This document shows positions 54,809 through 61,267 of a stretch of DNA of 64,000 bases, one piece after another. Position 1 is the first letter of the stretch; every line of letters starts with the position of its first letter. The stretch comes from Niabella sp. (GTDB lineage Bacteria; Bacteroidota; Bacteroidia; Chitinophagales; Chitinophagaceae). Made by a program: the position numbers and the translations under genes. The stretch lies in NCBI GenBank assembly GCA_017744715.1, contig JAGIAT010000007.1, positions 1-64,000 of the forward strand, written 5' to 3'. The notes below the pieces were generated by a model, which saw nothing but the letters and a program-made list of their open reading frames with translations, did not search any database and was not told the DNA's origin.

Positions 54809-55255
54809 ATGGCACTTTGGCAGTATACCTTTCAGGTTCTTACAAGAGAGAGTTTCGAGTCAGTCGAAAGAGAATTAATTACTCAAGATGTGGAGTTTGA
54901 CGAGGAGCGCTACTGGCTCTATAAGCCGATCGCTAGAACAATGTTTTCCGAGTTGGATAGAATATTGAAGAAGACAAGGTCCTGGTCGACAGACATAGAT
55001 TTATATGGCGATCAGGAGTCAAATTGCTTTGAAGTTGTTTTCGATCCACAAACTGACACAGTCTTAGCCGCATCTTTTAGGATAGACTTTACAACTTCAT
55101 ATGAAGATATTCTGCGGTTAATAATGGAGTTTTGTTTACTTAACGGGCTAATTATACTGGATGAAAATAGAGAACTCGTTCCATTTAACTTAGAGGAAAT
55201 AGTATCGTTGATCAAACATGCTCCACAGGTGAAGAAATATAATGATTTGCAATAG
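54809..55255 (+). CDS. Candidate immunity protein for the ParB-like RHS tip
   Basis: This encodes a 148-residue acidic soluble protein starting 2 bp after the RHS stop, so translation is probably coupled. It has no signal peptide or membrane span. Charged, helix-rich sequence (SVERELITQDVEFDEERYW, DIDLYGDQESNCFEVVFD, ILDENRELVPFNLEEIV) fits an immunity protein. I do not recognise its family by name. A 165-bp hairpin repeat starts directly after its stop, as after the immunity gene at 1890. Confidence 0.7.
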   Translation: MALWQYTFQVLTRESFESVERELITQDVEFDEERYWLYKPIARTMFSELDRILKKTRSWSTDIDLYGDQESNCFEVVFDPQTDTVLAASFRIDFTTSYEDILRLIMEFCLLNGLIILDENRELVPFNLEEIVSLIKHAPQVKKYNDLQ

Positions 55256-55259
55256 AGGG

Positions 55260-55424
55260 ACCAATCTAGCGCAGGTCTTTAGCGAAGGGTCATGAGTGAT
55301 AGCTGACCTGTGTTGTATCGTTACTGAGCAACCTGACAATGGTGCTGCATTTTTGCCCTACCCCCTGCCTCAACGCCGGAACCGGCAGAAATATCTTTAC
55401 CGGTGTGGCGGGCAAGCGTACGAT
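55260..55424 (+). repeat. 165-bp RHS-linked repeat, copy d
   Basis: This is the near-identical partner of 46127-46291. The hairpin GCGCAGGTC / GACCTGTGT starts at 55269, 14 nt after the immunity stop. It separates the complete RHS locus from the orphan RHS tip. Confidence 0.85.
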
Positions 55425-55437
55425 TCTATACAACTAA

Positions 55438-56595
55438 AACGCGGCCGGCAATAGACAGGGAAAAACGGAGAATGAAACCGGCCAGGGTCATAAAGCAACC
55501 ACCTACCTGGGTGGAATGATCTTTGAAGATGATGTATTACAGCTCGTGACCATGGAAGAGGGGCGATTGACGCCGGCCGGAAGGTATTTAGGTGCAGATT
55601 ACTTTCTAAAGGATCATTTAGGCAATGTGCGGGTGGTGGTCAGAGAGGATGGAGCGCTGTTGCAAGAGACGCATTATTATCCGTTTGGGCTCTCTATGAG
55701 CGGGATGAATTATGAAAATCCAACTTCATTAGAGAATAAATACAAATACAACAAAGGTTCAGAATTACAATCCAAAGAGTTTTCTGATGGTAGCGGCTTA
55801 GAGATGTACACTACGAAATTTAGAACACTTGATCCCCAATTAGGAAGATGGTGGCAGATAGACCCGAAACCGGATTATGCGTTGAGTACATATTCATCAA
55901 TGAGCAATGATCCTATTAGATACAATGATCCTTTGGGAGATACTATACCTAAATGGGAATTGGCGATGTTACGGGCTACCAATAATGCAACTAAGGGATT
56001 TGTATTTGGGCTAAATGGAAAATATCAAACAGAGTCAGGAAGGGGTGCAACTGTAACCGGGATAAGAAATGCTAGAGGCGGTAGAGTTAGTAATACCACA
56101 GGTAAGCCTGTAGGAGAATGGAATGTTAGAATAGATAAACCGCATTCGGGAGCAAACTACCCACATGTAAACGTAAATCCCAACGTTACAGGGGTGAAGG
56201 ATCCGCATACTCCTCTTACCACAGGTCAATTTAATGCTCTAAATCGAACAGGGCAGATATTGGATGGGATTAATAAGGTAGCCAAACCTGTGGCTATTGC
56301 AACTGACGCCATACAGTTAGGTGTTGCTATTAAAACAGATATTCAACAAGGAACGGGAGGAAATAATACAATTGTAACAAGTTCAAGGGTAGCCGGAGGT
56401 TGGGTTGGTGCTTGGGTGGGAGCAAAAGGAGGAGCTGCGATCGGTGCTACTATTGGCTCGGCGTTTCCAGGTGCGGGAACGGCAATAGGTGGTTTTCTTG
56501 GAGGGATAGTTGGCGGTATAGGCGGGGCGATTTTTGGTTCAGATATTGGAAAGTCTGCGGGAGAAAAAATTGTTGAAATAAAAAATGATGATTGA
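55438..56595 (+). pseudogene. Orphan RHS core fragment with glycine-zipper C-terminal tip
   Basis: The frame opens at 55438 after a TAA. Homology to the RHS core begins at once (AAGN, then TTYLGGMIFEDDVLQ), so this is a tip with no signal peptide, no N-terminal shell and no standard start; the first ATG is at 55516. The core continues YFLKDHLGNVRVVV and HYYPFGLSMSG and ends at NDPLGD. Its tip contains DKPHSGANYPHVNVNPN, a possible His-based active site, and a long glycine-zipper/hydrophobic segment, WVGAWVGAKGGAAIGATIGS then GGFLGGIVGGIGGAIFG, which could insert in membranes. Its core is closer to the RHS gene at the window start than to its neighbour at 50592. It resembles enterobacterial orphan rhs tips that serve as donors for recombination. 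Confidence 0.75.
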
Positions 56596-57089
56596 TGAAA
56601 ATAGAAGTAAATACACATGCGATAATTAAAATTAATTGCACTTATGATAGTGTAGAAGAACTACGTTCTGTCGAAAATCTCTTTTTAGTGGTATTATCAA
56701 AGATTTTTTTGAATAGGCCAGCTTTATTGATAACAATTTCCCCCGATAAAAGATACTCTTTTGGCTATGAAATAGCCTCTTTCCAAGAGATAAAGATAGG
56801 AAAAGCTAAATTTTTAGTTAATGAAGTTCAGTCCTGTTCGTCGTCATTGCTAACTGAAGTAAGTCAATCAGAAGAACTTGGCCGTGGGCTATTGTTTTTG
56901 ATGAAAAAGGACGGTGATTTATTCGCGAATTTGGAAGAGAGCCTTAATTATATCCATAATGATTTGGGAAGGGAGAATTTATCCTATGAAATGGCTGTTT
57001 GCGAAAATGATGGAAAGACTTTGAGTTTATATAATACAAGCCTTTCAGAAAAGGAGCTGTTCCCTTTGATTTCAAGTTTTAAAGAGTAG
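56595..57089 (+). CDS. Candidate immunity protein for the orphan RHS tip
   Basis: The ATG at 56595 overlaps the last base of the orphan tip's TGA stop. The 164-residue protein is soluble, with alternating beta and helix segments (RPALLITISPDKRYSFGYEI, EELGRGLLFLMKKDGDLFA, SLYNTSLSEKELFPLISS). Position makes it the cognate immunity protein. No family is recognised. After its TAG stop the same frame stays open for 86 more codons, see the next entry. Confidence 0.65.
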   Translation: MKIEVNTHAIIKINCTYDSVEELRSVENLFLVVLSKIFLNRPALLITISPDKRYSFGYEIASFQEIKIGKAKFLVNEVQSCSSSLLTEVSQSEELGRGLLFLMKKDGDLFANLEESLNYIHNDLGRENLSYEMAVCENDGKTLSLYNTSLSEKELFPLISSFKE

Positions 57090-57350
57090 CTGGGTTCGTA
57101 CCAATTTACCAATAACCAAGGTGTTCATGCTCTTGAAATAAAAAGATTCGAGAGTGCTAATTATTTAAAGAAACCGTCACTTAGCATCGGGAAAAATATT
57201 AAGGGCTGGAATGACAGGAACATTGATGATATCTCAAGCAAATTCACTTGTATCTGTGGCTGGCTAATGTATGTAGTGGAAGTTGTTGTCGTTGTAGGAA
57301 CATTATTGGAGGCATTTAGATTAGATTTGGAAAAATGTAGAAAGCAATAA
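57090..57350 (+). pseudogene. In-frame extension or remnant after the orphan immunity gene
   Basis: Directly after the TAG at 57087 the same frame continues for 86 codons to TAA at 57348. It reads QFTNNQGVHALEIKRFES, SIGKNIKGWNDRNIDDIS and a hydrophobic GWLMYVVEVVVVVGTLLE. It has no start codon of its own. It could be the 3' end of another immunity or membrane gene fused by deletion. Confidence 0.35.
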
Positions 57351-57557
57351 GTTGATGCTCCAACAGCAGAATTAAGAGCAGTCTTCTTTCAGCAGTACTT
57401 GAGATTGCTACTGCAAGAGTAATGCAAGTATGGAAGGGCTCTGTAGGTGAGCAAACTTCCTATGCCGGAGAGAGAAAAAGCATTTTATAGTTGTTCTTTA
57501 TAGATGACAATATTATATTCAAGAAGGTGTGATTACTTTGTAATGTAGATCCAGTGA

Positions 57558-57737
57558 TACTTTATATACGCAAAAAGTTTTTCCGGCAACACAACTGCAG
57601 ATATTAAGCTTAAAGTTGAATTTATTGACTCAATATTTAATTACCGGGTTTTTGAAAATGAAATTTTGAAAGTGACGAATAGAGGATTAAAAGTTAAGAC
57701 AAAAAATAAATGGCATCTTTTGCATAAAACAAAATGA
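57558..57737 (+). pseudogene. Decayed coding fragment
   Basis: An open frame of 59 codons without an ATG start has clear protein character (KLKVEFIDSIFNYRVFENE, VTNRGLKVKTKNKWHLLHK). It is probably the 3' end of a lost cassette gene. The stretch 57350-57557 holds other short open pieces but nothing assignable. Confidence 0.35.
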
Positions 57738-57909
57738 TCTGATGGGTTTATTTGGTAAACCTATTTACATTGCTTGTTTTACACATGGTATGGCTCTCAC
57801 TTATCAATGATTTGTTTTTGACGTGCATACTCGTGTTGTATATACCCGAATGGGATAATCGAAGCGGAAAATTTAAAGACCCCAAGTTCTTCGGGCCTTT
57901 GTAGTGCAA

Positions 57910-58152
57910 TTACGTTGCCAATTTCCGTTCCAGTTCCGCCATTTTTCTCTGTAGGTCTCCAATGATGGCTTTGAGTTCATTGATCTGGCTGGTATTTTTA
58001 TTTTTCATATTCGTTTCAACGGCAGCGGTGGCCTGCGTAAGTTTTTCTCTTAACTGTTGCATGTTATCACTAAGTTTGCGGGCGATAACTTTAGCGTAGA
58101 TCTAAGTTGTCGAAATTCTCGTATGTCCCAGCATCTTTGTCTTTAACTCGAA
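57910..58152 (-). pseudogene. C-terminal remnant of a tyrosine recombinase (integrase)
   Basis: On the minus strand the sequence reads FELKTKMLGHTRISTT, then TAG (58102-58104), then IYAKVIARKLSDNMQQLREK and a coiled-coil tail to TAA at 57910. KMLGHTRISTT-x-IYAKV is the conserved C-terminal box of Bacteroidota site-specific tyrosine recombinases: the LGH motif precedes the catalytic Tyr in IYAKV. The stop replaces an expected Gln, and CAG to TAG would explain it. The N-terminal catalytic part is missing, so this is a scar of a mobile element at the edge of the RHS island. The tail may once have been translated separately from the ATG in NMQQL. Confidence 0.7.
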
Positions 58153-58190
58153 GTGGTGGAATATCTGGCCCAGCTAACTCGCTTATAATT

Positions 58191-59117
58191 TCAATTGAAT
58201 GATGTCCGAAATTCCAGCGGCGACAGGTTGGTCTTCGTTTTAAACAATTTACTGAAGGACTGCAGGTGCTCAAATCCGAGTTCATAAGCGATCTCGCTGA
58301 TGCTAAGATTGGTGGTGGTGAGTTTTTCTTTGGCCAGCTCGATCAGTTTATGGTGCAGGTGCTGCTGCATGTTTTGCCCCGTTAGCGTTTTGAGGATGCT
58401 GCTCAGGTAACCTGGCGAAATGTTTAATGTTTCGGCGATACGCGTTACGCTTGGCAAGCCCTGGCTTGCTAAAGCACCGCTGTTAAAATAACTGCTCAGG
58501 TAATCTTCCAGGCGTGTCAGCAGTTCATGATTGGCTTTTTTATGGGTAATAAATTGCCGCTGATAGAACCGTTGGGAATAGGTTAACAATAACTCCAATT
58601 GTGCAATAATCACATCCTGGCTGAAGTGGTCAATAGCCGTGCTGTATTCGTGTTCGATCTGGTTCACAATCGCGGTAAGCATCAATTCCTCCTTTTCGGA
58701 AAGATACAGCGCCTCGTTCACTGAGTAGCTAAAGAACTCGTACTGCCTGATATTTTTGGCAAGCGATGTATTCCATAAAAAATCAGGGTGGATCAGGATC
58801 ATCCAGCCTTCGGGCTTTTGAAAATTTGCGACCTGCTCCACACTTTCCACGCCAAACAACTGACCTGGTGACATAAAGAACAACACGCCTTCATCAAAGC
58901 CGCTGGTTTGCTGACCGTACCGGAATTTAATATGCTGTTTCCTTTTCATCGAGATCCAGTAAAAATCACCGACCAGGCGGAAGGGGATCTCGGCAATTGG
59001 CATATTGACATTTTCCATGCGGACAACACTGATCAGCGGGTGCGGCGGTTTGGGCAGGCCGGCGGCACGATGATACTCACTGATTGTGCTGAAACGAAGA
59101 AGCGGTGTACTGCTCAT
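58191..59117 (-). CDS. AraC-family transcriptional regulator
   Basis: This 308-residue protein has an N-terminal cupin-like sensor region (about 40-170: EIPFRLVGDFYWISMKRKQ, EGVLFFMSPGQLFGVESV) and a C-terminal AraC domain (about 205-305). The latter contains SVTRIAETLNISPGYLSSIL and SISEIAYELGFEHLQSFSKL, then FKTKTNLSPLEFR. It is on the same strand as, and 12 bp downstream of, the oxidoreductase at 59130, so it is the last gene of a three-gene operon. Such regulators usually control the redox or aldehyde-modifying genes next to them. The effector is unknown. Confidence 0.92.
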   Translation of the reverse strand: MSSTPLLRFSTISEYHRAAGLPKPPHPLISVVRMENVNMPIAEIPFRLVGDFYWISMKRKQHIKFRYGQQTSGFDEGVLFFMSPGQLFGVESVEQVANFQKPEGWMILIHPDFLWNTSLAKNIRQYEFFSYSVNEALYLSEKEELMLTAIVNQIEHEYSTAIDHFSQDVIIAQLELLLTYSQRFYQRQFITHKKANHELLTRLEDYLSSYFNSGALASQGLPSVTRIAETLNISPGYLSSILKTLTGQNMQQHLHHKLIELAKEKLTTTNLSISEIAYELGFEHLQSFSKLFKTKTNLSPLEFRTSFN

Positions 59118-59129
59118 GATACAAGGTAC

Positions 59130-60056
59130 TTATTTTTGCTGGTATACCCGGGCAAACTCCTTTGCGAATGCTGAGAGTTTAACCTTGCCCATTTTCGGTT
59201 GATTTCGATGAAAATTTTCCAGTGGTTTGCCACTGTGCATGGCAGCCTGCATCTCCACCAGTGTTTCGGCTAGCTTTTGAGGTACTTTAGCCATTTTTAA
59301 CCCCTGCAGCATGGCTTTATCTGTCAGCAACACCCATTTCAGCCAGGGCTTATTAATTGCCGTTCCGATGATGCGGGCCGCTTCGTTACAGGTCAGTTCC
59401 TCGCTGCCCACATACCGGATCGTGTTTTGCTCAGGCATCAACACAAGTTCTTCGGCAACTGCATCGGCAATGTCTTTTGGTGAGACAAAAACGATCCGAT
59501 CATCCCCTCCATAGTTGCCCATCAGCAGGCCGGTTCTTCCGGTCAGCAATGCCCATAGGCCGGAATAGCGTAGCGTAAGCAGTTTGCCCATCAGGCCTTT
59601 GCCCTTGATCAGGTCAATACTCTGGTAAAAGTTTGTGTAGAATGATCCGGGGCGCATAATGGTAATAGAAGCCTCCAGGCCTTCAAACGCGCTTTCCACA
59701 TTTTCGGCTTTTATCAGATCGGCTACCCAGCCACTCATCACGACAACGCGCTTCGTCTTTGCTGCTTTTAATGCCTGTACATAATTCCGAGCCATCCGGC
59801 GTAAATAATCGCCTGTATCCGGTTCTGTAACGCTGAGCGGGATCATGGCATAAACCGCATCCGCGTCCAGGAATAGGGCTGTAAGGAAATCAACATCGGC
59901 GATGGAGCCGATGGCAGCCGAAGCCCCCAGGGCTTCGATGGCTGCCTGTTTATTCCTGTCACTACTCACTACGGTTACATCGTGTCCCTGGGCTACCAGT
60001 ATTTCCGTCAGCGGTTTGCCGATATTACCCAAAGAGCCGGTTATAATAAGTTTCAT
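59130..60056 (-). CDS. NmrA-like/NAD(P)H-binding atypical SDR protein
   Basis: The start is placed at 60056, where MKLIITGSLGNIGKPLTEIL gives the Rossmann motif GxxGxxG at residues 7-12; the longer frame to 60083 adds an unlikely leader. The 308-residue cytoplasmic protein continues VTVVSSDRNKQAAIEALGA, DADAVYAMIPLS, RVVVMSGWVADLI and TIMRPGSFYTNFYQ. This fits the NmrA/HSCARG-type NAD(P)H-sensing or quinone-oxidoreductase-like branch of atypical SDRs. It starts 1 bp after the stop of the SDR upstream and lies before the AraC gene. The substrate is unknown. Confidence 0.86.
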   Translation of the reverse strand: MKLIITGSLGNIGKPLTEILVAQGHDVTVVSSDRNKQAAIEALGASAAIGSIADVDFLTALFLDADAVYAMIPLSVTEPDTGDYLRRMARNYVQALKAAKTKRVVVMSGWVADLIKAENVESAFEGLEASITIMRPGSFYTNFYQSIDLIKGKGLMGKLLTLRYSGLWALLTGRTGLLMGNYGGDDRIVFVSPKDIADAVAEELVLMPEQNTIRYVGSEELTCNEAARIIGTAINKPWLKWVLLTDKAMLQGLKMAKVPQKLAETLVEMQAAMHSGKPLENFHRNQPKMGKVKLSAFAKEFARVYQQK

Positions 60057-60057
60057 T

Positions 60058-60948
60058 TTATTGAGTATAAATGCCGTTTTCAATATCGTTTAACAACAGA
60101 GGGTTTGACGGTTGCCAGTTCAGGTGTTCCTGTGTCCACTTGCTGGAAGCTGGACAGTCGATCGCTGCCATGTGAGCGAACCAACCAAAATGCCCGGCGG
60201 CTTGTTCAGCAGGGATGGATTTTACAGGCAGGTTCAATTGTTTGCCGATGGCTTCGGCAATGCTTTTAACGGTTATACCTTCCTCTGTATTGGCGTGGAA
60301 ACGTGCTCCGGGCGTAGCTTGCTCCAAAGCTAAACGGTACAGCTGCGCAGCGTCCAACCGGTGCCCGGCATTCCAGCGGTTCTGACCTTCGCCGATATAG
60401 GCTGAAACCCCTTTTTCCCGTGCCAGGTTCACCAGGATGGGGATAAAGCCGTGTTTATCTTCCTTCCCATGTACCGAAGGTGGCAAACGAAGGATAGCCG
60501 CACGCACGCCTGCAACCGCGGCTGCTTCCGCAGCCCGTTCCGAAGCACGGGGCCAGGCAGGATTGAATGGTGATGGCATGTCTTCAGTCGCCATTTCTCC
60601 AGGCTTTACCAATGCGGTACCTGAAGTGACAATTAACGGACGGTCTGTACCCTCCAGTACATTGGCTATTGTTTCTATGGCCCGCTCATCGATGGCGCAA
60701 ACTTCGGCAAAGCGGGTAAAATCGTGAACAAAACCGCAATGGATCACGCCATCGCTTTCAGCTGCGCCTTGTCGAAGGCCGTCCAGGTCTTCCAGGTCGC
60801 CGTAATGAACCTGAGCGCCCGCTGCTTCTAATTTGTCTGCTGATACTTTTGAACGCGCCAGTCCCAGTACCTGGTGACCGGCCTTTAGTAATTCCTGTAC
60901 AACAGCAGTGCCTACGAAGCCGGACGCTCCCGTAACAAATACTTTCAT
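60058..60948 (-). CDS. Extended SDR / NAD-dependent epimerase-like oxidoreductase
   Basis: This 296-residue cytoplasmic protein begins MKVFVTGASGFVGTAVVQEL with the extended-SDR GxxGxxG motif. It continues AGAQVHYGDLEDLDGLRQ, SDGVIHCGFVHD and PLIVTSGTALVKPGE. The usual YxxxK is altered to SERAAEAAA-like sequence, so the catalytic Tyr/Lys pair is not obvious. AILRLPPSVHGKEDKHGFIP and NAGHRLDAAQLYRLALE match SDR family proteins of the YbjT/epimerase type. It is first in a minus-strand operon with the NmrA-like and AraC genes. Confidence 0.85.
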   Translation of the reverse strand: MKVFVTGASGFVGTAVVQELLKAGHQVLGLARSKVSADKLEAAGAQVHYGDLEDLDGLRQGAAESDGVIHCGFVHDFTRFAEVCAIDERAIETIANVLEGTDRPLIVTSGTALVKPGEMATEDMPSPFNPAWPRASERAAEAAAVAGVRAAILRLPPSVHGKEDKHGFIPILVNLAREKGVSAYIGEGQNRWNAGHRLDAAQLYRLALEQATPGARFHANTEEGITVKSIAEAIGKQLNLPVKSIPAEQAAGHFGWFAHMAAIDCPASSKWTQEHLNWQPSNPLLLNDIENGIYTQ

Positions 60949-61211
60949 GTGTTGATTGCTTTTATTGACACAAAGTACCGCTGTAAGGCGGAGAAAAATT
61001 TATCCAAATCCATGTTTGGTTTAGTCGAAACCATACTTTTTGTCAGCGTGGCAGAAATGACAGCTTTTGGTGTGTGTTCAATAGTGGAATGTTCAATATT
61101 CAATGTTCAATGTGTGGCGTATTCTGATAGACTGCATCCACGCGCGGTTAGAAAGCGTATATCGAACATTCAACACCGAACATCATACCTCCTACATCAT
61201 GGTTTTAACAA
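60949..61211. other. Intergenic region with TTCAATGTTCAATG-type repeats
   Basis: Short imperfect units (GTTCAATATTCAATGTTCAATG, then GAACATTCAACACCGAACATC) lie near 61088-61185. No gene is seen. The SDR operon promoter is at its left edge. Confidence 0.4.
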
Positions 61212-61242
61212 CAAAAAAGCCTACCCGGTTACCCGGGCAGGC
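61212..61242 (-). terminator. Rho-independent terminator of the RCC1-like gene
   Basis: On the minus strand GCCTGCCCGG-GTAA-CCGGGTAGGC forms a 10-bp stem with one mismatch and a 4-nt loop, followed by TTTTTTG. It lies about 26 nt after the stop of the gene at 61268. Confidence 0.85.
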
Positions 61243-61267
61243 CTTCTTTATAATCGAAGTGTACGAT

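Noticed and set aside
56343..56618. Minus-strand ORF rich in Pro/Ile/Ala
   Set aside because: It is the antisense shadow of the glycine-zipper tip of the orphan RHS gene.
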